DNA from: Neurospora tetrasperma FGSC 2508
Lineage: Eukaryota; Ascomycota; Sordariomycetes; Sordariales; Sordariaceae
Assembly: GCF_000213175.1 (NCBI RefSeq)
Contig: NW_009799101.1
Coordinates: 2,935,630-2,999,629, forward strand
Reading direction: 5' to 3'
DNA: 64,000 bases
Positions 21,801 through 32,689 of the stretch are shown one piece after another. Position numbers and translations under genes: made by a program. The notes under the pieces were generated by a model. The model saw only the letters and a program-made list of their open reading frames with translations. It made no database searches and was not told the origin of the DNA. The first letter of the stretch is position 1; the number at the start of each line of letters is the position of its first letter.

Positions 21801-23647
21801 CGCCTCAAGTCTAGTCGCCAACCCCATAAACCGTACCCATGTTCATAATGATGCCCACACTCACACCCGATGTCCCGGTCGGGCTAGCGTGTCGTCAACA
21901 ACCCTGTCTCTCCAAATATCAACTCGCGCTATGTATAACTGAATGCATTGCATACTTGCTTCATTGCCCTCTTATCGGCATCTTTGCTCTTGTACGGCTG
22001 GGGCCTAGTTTGGCCATTAAAGCTGCTTTTGTATCACACTGCTCAAGGGTTTCTGTCAGACGCCTTCACATTGCCCTGTTGTACAACAACACAGAACATG
22101 GCCAGGTCAAGGTATCGAGCCTATCTTCATGTTGTTACCCGACCGATGGCACCGTATCCAACTCCCTTCCTCGCTCGTCCCACCAACAGTGATAGGTATG
22201 TAACAACGTGGAAGCCGAAGCCGGCCTCTCCAAGACCCTTATCCTCCAATGGTAGTTCCCCAGTTATTTGATGATGATCCAAGGTCACTTTTAATACTCC
22301 TTCATGCCGCTTGATTGGTTCGTTGATCAAAAAAGAAAGTGTTTCCGGTCCTACCATTCAATGACACCCTCCTTTATGCTGTCGTGGAAAAAGTGTGGGT
22401 GTGCTTGCGACACAAAGCGATGATCAGGGTCCTTGGAAGGGTCCAAGAGAGGGAGGCTGGGTTCCGAATTGGCACATTGACACGCCCACGACATTTTGTG
22501 CCAAACATGACTGCTGCCCCACATCTACTCATACCCAGCAACACTTACCCTCCTCATACATACATGTTATATCTCTAGTGTACCTCCCTCATATCTTCCC
22601 ATTCGACCCATCAGCACCCGCAGCAACAATAAAAGCATCCTGTCTCCGCGGTAGAGTCTAGTGGAATGCCCTTGTCTGTCGCTATCATTGACTTCTTTTT
22701 TCCAGATTCACATGTTCTCAAGCGAGGATCAGTCATACAGCGATTTCCATGTACAACGAGCTTGGTGTACAGCAGACGGGGCCGTTACATCATCCCCAAT
22801 ACCTACAATCAGAGCTGCTGTGGAACAAGAGAAATTATATTTTTGGGTAACGAGACACAAAAAGGCCAGGCTTAAGTTAACAACTGTTGGTGCTATGCAT
22901 TGGCAATAATCATGATGGACCTTTGGATGGTTGCAAGTGCATTTCCCATTTCGATAGCAATAAGCCAACCCGTTCAACTTTACAAACCAACAGATATCTA
23001 CATACATACACCCGGTGCGTACGGTTTCAGTTCCCTTCCAGTCCTTCGCAGTGGAAATCGAGGGCAGACGGACGTGCATGGTGTCTGTCTGATCGCTCAG
23101 CCGCATGAGCTATGATAATAGGGCAACAACGCTGGCTCCTGTACATTTTCGTATGCTTCCTGACCAGTATCACCTTAGGCCTCACACCGCCGAACGCCCT
23201 CTATCACGTCGCCACCCGTGGGTCTTCCCGATCAGTTCCAGGTGCGCCCCTTCCGTGATTCTCGGCTTGCCTCTGGTACCGGACATAATTACACTACCTA
23301 GAGGTTAGTACTGTTCACACAAATAGGTGTCCGGGTTTGGCACCCAGAGTTGTTAGTGACGTGCTCGGGCTGCTACTCTGCCAAGCCTGCCCCTTATTCT
23401 TGCATCACCACATAGTTTCGTGCGTACCGGTTGCAACACGTTCATCCATTTTGTAAACTGGCAAGTCTTTGGTATCATGATTCGACGTGTCCTTGGTTTC
23501 ACCGCTTCTATAGGCTGACTTGCTCGTGTTCCTACCCCGTCGTCGGATAAACTGAACCCCTTTCCGAGTTCTGAGCAGACAGCAACTCCCAATTAAACTC
23601 GAATTGCTCCTTCATGGACGTATGAACATCACCCTCTCAAGTGTCAT
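18873..23647. other. 4.8-kb gene desert
   Basis: No complete gene is supported on either strand. The first part is probably the calpain promoter. Notable items are a GGTGGAGGT-type purine run near 19923-19950, a 9-base tandem repeat near 21050, and a well-contexted ATG at 21755 (GCCAAAATGCG) that opens only a 19-codon frame ending at 21814. Most longer frames here begin at GTG or TTG and overlap each other in several frames, as expected for non-coding DNA. Confidence 0.45.
21050..21075 (+). repeat. Short tandem repeat, unit GGAACTTGC
   Basis: Nearly three consecutive copies of GGAACTTGC are read directly; the last copy is GGAACTTCA. Confidence 0.85.
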
Positions 23648-25590
23648 TCATAACATCATTCTGAAAGGCACGGCGTCCTTCTCTGGCCCTTGCCACGGGG
23701 TGTCTTCTGGTGCAACCCACTCCCGTTCCCGATCCAAGATCTCGACCATGTGAAAGTCACGGGCGCCGGGACCCCATCGAACGACCTGGTACAGAAAGTG
23801 GTTGACTTCTACAAAGTCAAGGCTCGGTTGCACCTCGAAAAAGTCTTCTGCAAGAGCCGCCATCTTTTCGAAATACTTTTGGCGCTCTAGAACCTCCAAC
23901 GAGAGGCAGAGTGGAGGATAGTACTCTGCCAGGTGAAAATGGAAATATTTGAGCTTCCGAAGATGCGACAAGGTGTCTTTGAGGGAGGGGATCAGCTTCG
24001 TCCAGTCGCCCGGCGTATTGAGTTCAAGTCGTCGGAGGGAATTCGCGGGGTCCGGCTGCTTTAGGAGAAAAAGCAGTGTGTACAGGCTGTCATGGGAATT
24101 GACGCGGTCGGACCAGTCGAAAATGAGGTTCTCGGCCCGCGAGTTTGGGATAAAATTTTCGAGTCTACCTAGCGAGACTTTACAAGCGTATTCAAGAAAG
24201 TTGTTTCCGATAACCCAGTCGTGCCATCTGCGGGACTCTCGAGTACAGGCTGGTGATATGGTCAGTGATCGCAGTCGCGGGGCGATGGCCGGAGTGAAAT
24301 TCGGTAGGCGGATGATATCAAGGCGCTGAGCTTTGGTCCACTCTGGCATCATCTCGACATGCAAGCGTTCGAGATATTGAAGATCGGTGAGTTTCTCCAA
24401 ATAGAGAGGTTTCTGGCGATTGCCAGTGTATCTCAACGAGTCTTCAGGGAGATCCGGATCGGGTTTATCGAGGATAAACCGATTCATCGAGTGATGATCA
24501 ACGGTCACTTCTCGGAGCTTGAGACGTGGTATATTCGCCCGTTCGTTGCCGCCCAGAGACCCCCCGCCTCCTTTGCTTTCCTTCGCAAATCTCTCGCAGA
24601 TGAGAGGCAGTATCCCAAAGAGGCAATGGCCTGGCGATTGATAGCATGGGTCTGATTCTGGATCTGGGCCCCATTCAGTGGTCATCAAGCGCAACGTCTC
24701 TATGTTGGGGGAGTTGATCAGAACCGTGGTAATGGCTTCGACGTATTCCTCCCAGTAATCCGGAAGGTTACGAAGACTAAGCTCCTTGAGCCCACGAAAT
24801 CTACGGAGCTCAGAAGGTATAAGATCGATCCCTAATCCAGCGTTGCAATACAGATCGAGGACGGTGAGACGGGGTGCGTACTGAGATAGGGATCTGAGGA
24901 GATTGGGGTATGGATCCATCCTGAACATTTGATGAAAAAAATTGTCAGCCTCATCTACCACAAATGGTTGCATCTTCACGTTATCTTTGGCAGTCATTTT
25001 TATGGCGGAACTTACGAACAACTCACCAACCCATCTAAGACATTCTCAGTGAAATATTCATCTTTTGGTCCCCACCACAATGACGAGTTTTTTTAAAATT
25101 TCACCGATAAGGTTGCGTGCATAGAGATGACGGACATGTCTCAGAAAAGGCGAAAGATTTTGTCGTGGAGCCATCAAGTCCTTTAAACGCTGTGAACTGC
25201 TAAGGATGTAGACGCGGAAGAGAGCACGCTCAAAGGCGGCAGCGAAGGCCCAGCTGGTGAGACGAAGATTCTGTAGGAGGTAGCGGTCTCCAATCGGAAT
25301 GAAGGGGAGTTAGACGACCATCAAAAGGAATGACCATCAACACGGCAAATTGAACAAGAGGATCATCGAGAGGAAGGGAAGGGATGGAAACGGAGAAGAG
25401 GAATAGGTGGGAGCGGAGGGAGGAGAACAGGTACAAAAGCTAGGCAAAGAGAAACGAGAGGCAGTGAACAGAACAGAAAAGATGACCTTACCACATCGCC
25501 TAGGCAGAGCAGGAGATCACGATTATTGATAAACTTCTTCATGGAGACGCAGTCTGGGGACCAAGCACTTCCTCCTGGTATGGAAGCCAT
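23648..25590 (-). CDS. F-box/leucine-rich-repeat-like protein gene with a one-base frame break
   Basis: Three exons on minus are inferred: 25590-25492, 25270-25016 and 24920-23648. The product starts MASIPGGSAW. Residues about 20-90 resemble a fungal F-box (KKFINNRDLLLCLGD, then LTSWAFAAAFERALFRVYI and FLRHVRHLYARN). The large last exon has irregular Leu-rich repeats (LTVLDLYCN, GLKELSLRN, NIETLRLM, LRSLTISP, LRRLELNTP), as in F-box adaptors of SCF ubiquitin ligases. In exon 2 the frame shifts at a run of seven A (T7 on plus, 25088-25094). Before it the frame ends at a TGA; the +1 frame after it continues as SSLWWGPKDEYFTENVLDGL into the next exon. One base fewer in the run would restore the frame. 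A 43-base intron (GTGAAA to AAG) is a weaker explanation. This is either a young pseudogene or a homopolymer sequencing error. Target is unknown. Confidence 0.65.
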
Positions 25591-26678
25591 AATGTAGGCT
25601 GGAAAGGTGTGTCTCGACCAGGATTCGTACGTCGACCTGTACCACCCCGAAAGAGTTGAGATATCAGCATCAGGAGACAATACCCCACGAGGCAACCTCG
25701 TGTGACGAGACGAGGTATAAGGGCATGCCTCACCCTCCACGGTTCCTACCTCTGGGAAGGACGCGAGATGGAATGACACAGGCTCGTCAACTTCGCTCTT
25801 TGCTCATAGGTACTCTTCCAGGTTATGTTGTTTTGTCTCTTGACAGCAAGCTGAGTATAGGAAGCTCTTGAGGTTGCTTCAATCAAGTGAGCTCAGAGCG
25901 GTGTTACATATGTCAGATACACCAATGTCGTTGTTCTTTCCAACGTGATGTTTTGAGATTTTGCTTTCTTTTGTTATTTGTTAGCGAATAGTTAGCGGGC
26001 ACACAGCCTGCTATCACTTATACCCAGCTCCTCAGCGGCACAAGAAATTAGTTTACTCATAGAGAGCCTTTTTGCATTATTTTCTTCTTGAAGTTCTTTT
26101 CAACTTCCCATTAGTACCACTTATGGCTCTTATATTTGCTCTGAAGCCTTTGATCCCAAGATCTTTGGTCTCAGTTTACTACAGACCAGAGGTGTTTCCT
26201 GTTAGGGCTCATTGTTGCTGAAACCCAATCAACATCCCAACAGTTACCCGCCGTAGCCATTGGGCCAATTGGCGTGCCTTCCCGCCATGTCATAGCGTGC
26301 CGTTGCCGCTCGGTTTCCCAGCAGCGCAGGAAGACCCGCGAACAAGCAATCTGCCGTCCGATACCAGCATAACTTTGGCTCATGCACAACCCACAGCAAT
26401 CTGTTAAAGATTCATCTTTTCTAGTTAAGCTGGACCGTTGTAGCATGGATGCATTTAACCTTCGTCTTTCTTTCCATCCCAACCAAGTTCCACGCGCAAG
26501 TACCTAACCATGCGAAAGAGGGGTTGTTCCTGAAACACCACCACTCTCAGTCGTCGACCTGTATATACCCCGGATTTCACCCCTCAACTGCCTCATAACT
26601 TTTCACGTCCTGCTTCATTCATCACCACCTTCACCCCTCAACCCGAACAATTTCCACAAACGAAACTTCCATCTCAAA
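25591..26678. other. Divergent intergenic region
   Basis: This is a shared upstream region of the F-box-like gene (-) and the EXPERA-like gene (+). No supported gene. The last ~100 bases are a C/A-rich leader (TCCATCTCAAAATG) typical of filamentous ascomycete genes. Confidence 0.5.
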
Positions 26679-27441
26679 ATGACACGAAAACCCACCACCA
26701 CCTCAAACTCTTCATTCACCACCACCCCCTCCCGCCTCACCCTCCTCTGGCTTTCAGTCTCCCTCCCCCTCGTAATCTGGGACACCCTCTACGTCCTGCT
26801 TCGCCCACACACCATGCCAGGAGGCGCTCTGCACTACCCCCTCTGGGCACCATACGAGCTGTACGGACGCGTGGATTACGTGTACGGGTGGAAGGCGTGG
26901 AACGAGCGGAACGGGTTCACGGCCGCGCAGGGGATGATGAATGCGCTGGAGACGGTGATGTACTTGGTTTATGTCTGGGGGGTGTTGGGAGGTGGAAATG
27001 GAAAGGGGGAAGGGAGACGGGGGGCGACGGTGTTGTTGGTGGGATTTTCGGCGGCGGTGATGACGTTGAGTAAGACGGTGCTTTATTGTGAGTTTTTTTC
27101 CCCATATTTCTTCCTGGAGTTTTGTGGATATGTGAAAGTGTGATGGAGTGGAAGAAGAGGAAGAAGAAGTTGACAGCGAGTGGCGTATAGGGCTTAATGA
27201 GTATTACTCTGGGTTTGACAACATTGGTCATAACTCGACGTTCGATCTAATCTTGTTGTGGGTTATTCCCAAGTAGGTTATTCCCACACCTGTGTTGATG
27301 AAACTCTTGCTGATTTTCCCGTCAAATAGCGGCGCCTGGCTCGTCTTCCCATCTGTTATGATCTATACTTTGGGTTCGGAGATTATTGATGGCTTGGCTG
27401 GTCCTTTGACTACGGTAGATCGTTCGACCAAGGTCGAGTGA
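26679..27441 (+). CDS. EXPERA/emopamil-binding-like membrane protein
   Basis: Three exons, 26679-27087, 27191-27272 and 27330-27441, encode 200 residues from an ATG in good context. A Thr/Ser-rich start (MTRKPTTTSN) is followed by four membrane helices: TLLWLSVSLPLVIWDTLYV; the segment around LETVMYLVYVWGVLGG; ATVLLVGFSAAVMTLSKTVLY; and NGAWLVFPSVMIYTLGSEI. Between them lie AYELYGRVDYVYG-like and EYYSGFDNIGHNSTFDLI segments. The WVIPNGAWLVFP motif and overall helix layout fit the EXPERA superfamily (EBP sterol isomerase, TM6SF2, MAC30). Fungal EBP-like members of this length mostly have no proven substrate, so sterol isomerase activity is not claimed. Confidence 0.75.
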
Positions 27442-28406
27442 ACTTTCTGCGGCCACAACCTGTGATCAGTATTCCTCTGGATCACCGGATGAAGCTTTCA
27501 TTTGGGCGGTGACAACTATCTTCCGGTCTCGCCAATGGGTCCGTGATAGTCACCTTAACTTCGCCGATGGCGATGAGCCGTGGGGGTACAGTGATAATCA
27601 AAATAATACTGTCTCACCTTACCCCACTTGATATGTGGTAGAGGGTGACAGTATTTCTTTTGATTATGAGAGTATTATCCAGGAGAAGGTCTGAAAATTC
27701 AAGATGGCTCCAAGATTGGTGGGACTCGTATGGGACAATCGATTGATTACTCGCTAGTTGACGAGAGTCTCTCTGACTGAGCGCTCGATTGAGTCGCAGG
27801 ACCTGGCCGTTGAAGTCGGGGAGGTCTACGGCAGTTAGCGACCTGTCTATCAAGAGGGCCAATCCAATCAATAGGTAGTTGAGGTTATCGAGGCTCAAGT
27901 CGGGCAGTGATGGACTGTACTCTGACGAGTGATGATATGCCACATGTTGCAAGAGCCACTTGATGTGCTTCTCTCAAGCATTTTTCTCCCTTCGTATTTC
28001 CTAATCATGCTTTTTTAGTTGGGCAAAGCTCGTTAATACGTGTACATATGTAACAATCAGTTAGCGATTCAGGAAGTGAATCTAATACGATTTTCAGCTG
28101 CCTCGGCGAGGGCGCCGCGATTGGCTGATGATGACTTTCAGGACCCAGCTGCTGAACTTGAATTGGTGCCCAAGCAGGTGAGGCCTCAAAGTGATGATCT
28201 TGCTATTCTTTGCTCTTTACTTTGCTTCTCTTATTCTTTCTCCCAGTTTACTCATTGCAACCCTTGATCTTCTTCGTTTGTTCTGTGTTGAATGCCTAAT
28301 TCCGCAAAGCCCAGCCAACCTTGCCGCCCATTTCCACATCACCAAACCCTACACACAACGAACAGTCGCAGTCCCCCCTTATTTGACTCCGAGACGTCAA
28401 GGCCCA
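27442..28406. other. Intergenic
   Basis: A 112-codon frame on minus (27952-27614) looks moderately coding but starts at TTG, with an in-frame stop just upstream and no ATG. It could be an exon remnant. The segment from about 28190 is open in the frame of the following gene but reads like a leader. Confidence 0.35.
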
Positions 28407-29708
28407 ATGGCACCGACACCGTACTACGCGAGAGACACCCCAGCATTCACCGGCTTCCAACCTGAACCTGCTGGACGAGGGACAGAGGGAATCATCTGGA
28501 CCTGCCTCAGCACCATCCTGCTTTCATCCTGGAGCTCATATCACGGCAATGCCTGTAATCCAAACAAACCCTTCAAGGAGGAGGCTATAATGTCATACGT
28601 TCTCAAATTTTTCCTTGCATTCCTCTTCCCTGAAGTGGCAGCACTTCTTAGTTTGGATAATCTGAATACTGCCCTGCAACTTCGGAAAACAATACGACAA
28701 GTGGGAGGAGCAGAATTTGCCAACTTCAGCTTGACGCAAGCCTTTATATTTGTCAAGGAAAGCGTATATCAGAGGCCGCACACCTCGGAAGAGATGGAGT
28801 GCATAAGCCCAGAGGCGCTTGTCAAGCTTGTGAGTAGCGGCAGACTGTCTTTCTCGGGTTTACCAACAGACGACGAACTAGCCGATAAGTCCAAGCGTGA
28901 CTGGACACTCAAATCACTCTCCATAATTCAGACATTATGGTTCATCGCCAGCATCATTGCCCGCTTGTCCCGAGGGTACCCTGTGTCTCTATATGAGGAC
29001 ATCACTGTGGCAAATGCCTTCTGTGGCGTCGTTGAATTTTCGTGTTGGTTACATTGCCCTCAGGACATCCGTCTGCCTTTTATTCTTAAGTCGGGTATTC
29101 CTAGGGCAGCAAACGGTCCATCTACGACAGTCGACAGCGAGAAACCTGAGGGAGAAGCAACAGTTGAGGCATCATTACTTGTGTCCGAGCCCGCGACAAC
29201 AGAATCTGAAGCCTCGTCTGCACCTCAGTTGCCTGTGCTCGAGGACATTAGCATGGATAGGATGAGCAGAGAATTACCAAGCAGCGAACACCCCCTTGTT
29301 ACCCAAAAGACGAATAAGCGTCGGGCTTCATTTATAACGCAACCCGCCAAATTACTGAAGATACCAGACATGGTGAAGGTGGTCGTCTTCGCAGTCTTCT
29401 CAGTCTTATTTGCTGGCATTCACATAGCTGCGTGGAACTACGGTTTCCTATCCGTTGCAGAGGCATGGATTTGGCGAGGCAGTTCACTTGCGCTCACAGT
29501 ATTGGGTCTCTGCTTGCCCTTCAGCTTTCTAATCAAAACAACACGTACATCGCTCGACGCCATAAGGCACCGTTTTGTGGTCATCACTCTTGTGCTATAT
29601 GCCTTAGTCCGTACCATGATGCTGGGTGTAGCACTCGCGTCTTTCCGAAAGGTACCCACGAGGATGTATGAAACTCCGTCGTGGACACAGTATTGGCCGC
29701 ATATCTGA
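28407..29708 (+). CDS. Fungal polytopic membrane protein of unknown function
   Basis: A single exon of 433 residues from the ATG at 28407. An in-frame ATG at 28194 would add a hydrophobic 71-residue N-terminus, but that segment reads like an A/C-rich leader. Family signatures are the N-terminal GRGTEGIIWTCLSTILLSSW, a segment LKSLSIIQTLWFIASIIAR followed by VSLYEDITVANAFCGVVEF, and the C-terminal LYALVRTMMLGVALASFR followed by YETPSWTQYWPHI before the stop. These match a large family of uncharacterised fungal integral membrane proteins that start with a Trp-containing RGT motif and end in WT-x-PH. Six or more helices are expected. A hydrophilic, acidic loop (about 236-300) splits the two membrane halves. 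Function is unknown. Confidence 0.78.
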   Translation: MAPTPYYARDTPAFTGFQPEPAGRGTEGIIWTCLSTILLSSWSSYHGNACNPNKPFKEEAIMSYVLKFFLAFLFPEVAALLSLDNLNTALQLRKTIRQVGGAEFANFSLTQAFIFVKESVYQRPHTSEEMECISPEALVKLVSSGRLSFSGLPTDDELADKSKRDWTLKSLSIIQTLWFIASIIARLSRGYPVSLYEDITVANAFCGVVEFSCWLHCPQDIRLPFILKSGIPRAANGPSTTVDSEKPEGEATVEASLLVSEPATTESEASSAPQLPVLEDISMDRMSRELPSSEHPLVTQKTNKRRASFITQPAKLLKIPDMVKVVVFAVFSVLFAGIHIAAWNYGFLSVAEAWIWRGSSLALTVLGLCLPFSFLIKTTRTSLDAIRHRFVVITLVLYALVRTMMLGVALASFRKVPTRMYETPSWTQYWPHI

Positions 29709-30756
29709 TGCGTTGAGGGAGACACTGTCAGAGGTGCTCAAAACATGAGGGATGTCGATCCTCGGAATGATGGTTCATGGGGCAATGATCACCAATCTGA
29801 GAAAGATGATGAAAAATGGAGTTGGAAAATGAGGGAGATGGAAGTGGGCAACTTGGAGGATATGCAACCTTGACGGAGGTGGAAGGGCGACGACAAAAAC
29901 CGGGCTCGAATCTGAAGTGGCAACTGGTCAGGTGGCAACGGAGGACGAAAAGTGAACACCAGGGCAACCTAGAGATACAGGGAAGGAGTGCCGGTGAAAG
30001 GGAAGCCGAGTGATCGGAATGAACGGGGCATGGACTTCCAACGAGCGTCCCTTCCCTTGGCCTCGGCGTGGGTGATGACTGCTTCATCACCCCGAGCGCA
30101 CTCACCCTTTCATCGTCCGAGCGTATGACACGCTGAGTGCTGGTACTTTCTAGTTAGACGCAAAGCGCGGCATATGAAGGAGTGGGGTTGATGTCTTTCC
30201 TTCGTTTCGGTTGGGGATAGCTTTGACTTCTTCGTGGCATCGTAATCATGGTCATGGAAACAGACTCGACAGTATAAGCGTGCGCTTTGTCGACCATGTA
30301 GTTATTTTAGAGTTTGATCATCCAAGTAGCGCGAGGAAAACCAATGTAAATAAACTTGTTTCCGTGGTGATAGCTTTTGATGAGGGAGGAGGCGATATTG
30401 TTCGAACAGGCTCCAAAGCTCCTACTCCCCATGTTAGCCTCCCATCTCATTCCCTTCTTTTAATATCTGTTGAATAACCTCGTCAAGCACATGACCAACG
30501 ACAAGGGCAAACCTCCCACGTACCTGATCACATATCTTATTCAATCGCACAGCATGGCCGTGTGTATACTTCCATACTCTGTACCTTTCCAAGAAGATCG
30601 TCTTCCTTTGATCCCGCCATCATAGCAGTATACTTGCATCTGCTCCATCCCACCAGTTTGGAATCACGGTATCATTTTCAACTCGTGAGCCTGAACAAGC
30701 TAATTTGTGCGTAGCGATGGACTCAAAACGAGGTCTGAAAGTGACTTCAAGTTCAA

Positions 30757-30848
30757 AAAAAAAAGAAAAAAAAAAAAAAAGAAAAAAAAAAGAAAAAAAA
30801 GAAAAAAAAAAAGAAAAAAAAAGGAAAAAAAAAAAAGAAAAAGAAAGG
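30757..30848 (+). repeat. A/G homopurine tract (A-rich with single G interruptions)
   Basis: About 90 bases consist only of A runs broken by single or paired G. Any frame through it gives Lys/Glu/Arg runs, so the reading frames here are artefacts of composition. Confidence 0.95.
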
Positions 30849-31262
30849 AAACCCAAACTGGCGGCGGAGTACAAACAGCGGGCTGTTTAAGATTGACGCA
30901 ATCAAGGCTTCGTGGTTTCCGGGGTTGAGTTCTGGGATTTGGATGACAGGGAAGGAAGGCAGAGTAGAGTAGTCATCAACTACTCGCTTTTTGTTTGTTG
31001 TCTCCTTCCCCCAGCAGCTTCAAGTCCAGGCTTTGCCTCTTGCTTTCTTCCTTCCTTTCTTAGAACATTGCTCTAGGAGTTGATCATTCCGCGGTTGTCA
31101 ACATCAATACTATATGCCTTCCCATTCCAACGTTTGTACAATTTGAAACTGGTTCGATTCAGTTGGTGATCTGGCTTTTCGAGCATGGGTAGAGCAGGGG
31201 AGTTTTGGGTGCTCTCATATTAGCCTGTATAGAGGAACTGTCCTCTGTTTGAAGCGATATCG

Positions 31263-31303
31263 GACGACGACGACGACGACGACAACAACAACAACAACAA
31301 CAA
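31263..31303 (+). repeat. Compound (GAC)n(AAC)n microsatellite
   Basis: Seven GAC units pass directly into about six or seven AAC units. This is read directly. Confidence 0.95.
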
Positions 31304-31430
31304 GGGTCTAAGAAGCTACAGAAGCCTCTTGTGAGCGTCCGTTTAGGCTCTCTCCGTATCCTCCAAGGCCTTGAAAATGGAAGACCTGGGATATAAGTTT
31401 CTTGACACGATAACAATAAATCCAGTAAAG

Positions 31431-31477
31431 CTTCGACTTTGTGTACCAGACTAACAAACACACCAGGACGGGATTGT
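31431..31477 (-). mobile_element. Terminal fragment of the short inverted-repeat element
   Basis: The plus-strand sequence CTTTGTGTACCAGACTAAC followed by AAACACACCAGGACGGGATTG matches the reversed outer end of the copy at 55163 (CTTGTGTACCAGGCTAAC, then AAACAAACCAGCATCGGA). Only about 47 bases are recognisable and the opposite end was not found, so this is a truncated or decayed copy. Confidence 0.5.
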
Positions 31478-32172
31478 AGGGTGATGGTAATTGCCCCTGC
31501 CCCGGACAACTCTCACACTCTCATTCCTCACAGCTCCGCGCGCGAGAAGGCACAGGACATTCAAGCTTCTGAAGAATTCTCCTGAAGGACCACCAAGCCT
31601 CACCCAACAAGCCACAGAAGATCGAGCTGTACTTCACTGATAAGAACCTTGTAGAGTACGTACAAAAAGGACATCAAAGGGTTCAGAAAAAGTCAAATCG
31701 TCACTGTTTATATCCTGGTGTTGTTCGCGACGGGCGCCCTTTTGGGGGTCGTACATAATAAAACCAAGAAAGCCGAGGGGAAGGCGGTGGACGAGGGAGT
31801 GAGAGACGAAAGAGGTGCCAGCAACCGAAAAGTCATCATCATCCGAACACTTGGAAGAAGTTCAAGTTTTGTCAGGAGTGTCAGAATTTATCGAAGAGGG
31901 TACCGGAAGAAAATTCACAATGACTCGGCACGGAGGGTTCGAAGAGTCGTTTGACGTTAAAGGTTACCAGCAGAAACAGGAAAGTTGACCGAATCTGGAC
32001 AATGACCTGTCTTCATTGTCTTCTTGATCATTTATCTGTGCATTGGAAATATACGTTTCCTGCCAGATCAGAAAGGTGGACTGGGGAATCCGTGCAGTCA
32101 CGATGGCTGTCAGTGGCCTCATTTTCACGGAGAAACTTCACAAATCAAGGATGACTGCAAAAGGATGACCTC

Positions 32173-32313
32173 ATGGCTGCTCCCCCAATATGCATAGCTT
32201 TGTATGTCTTGAGCCGCCTAGCAATTCTGGACGTTGCGCTTTCGTCCTTCCGAAGTGCACCAGTGGGTATTTACGAGGTTCCAGGCTGGACAAGGCTCTG
32301 TCCGCATGTGTAG
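32173..32313 (+). pseudogene. Orphan C-terminal end of a second membrane protein of the 28407 family
   Basis: The frame from 32173 to a TAG at 32311-32313 reads PICIALYVLSRLAILDVALS then SFRSAPVGIYEVPGWTRLCPHV and a stop. It aligns without gaps to the end of the protein encoded at 28407 (LYALVRTMMLGVALASFR, then YETPSWTQYWPHI). No matching N-terminal or central part can be found upstream, so this is probably the last piece of a lost or broken gene copy. A short last exon of an unrecognised gene is possible. Confidence 0.6.
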
Positions 32314-32689
32314 GAACTAGGGAGACACGGCAAACCCAGGAGCAATTCCGGCGGACTGAGAATTCTTAGGACTTTACTTTGGAGTCAGAACAGCTGGACC
32401 TTGTGGGCTGACATGGGGGATTTTCACAAATTGTTCACGAGCAGACCAATGTTGAAAAGGGAAACTTTTATTTTCGCACGTGTAATATTTGGCATTGATT
32501 GCCAAAGTAAGAACCCTAGAACAAACGAAACCAAATCAATGCTGGGTATCAAGATGAACTCCATAAGTCTGGTAGATAGGATAGGGCTTGAAATAGAAAT
32601 TCCGCAATAAAAACAAAGCAAATGAGTTGCCACAGTGTACAGAGGAAACTTTGACCACAGACGGTGAAACGAGCCTTACCCGTGAGGGG

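Larger units (their letters stand above)
29709..32172. other. Intergenic region with purine tract and simple repeats
   Basis: No supported gene. The region holds an A/G tract, a GAC/AAC repeat and a terminal fragment of the inverted-repeat element, all listed separately. Frames between 31718 and 31954 are basic and unrecognised. Confidence 0.45.

Noticed and set aside
30705-30928. Lys-rich frames through the A/G tract
   Set aside because: They are produced by the homopurine repeat.
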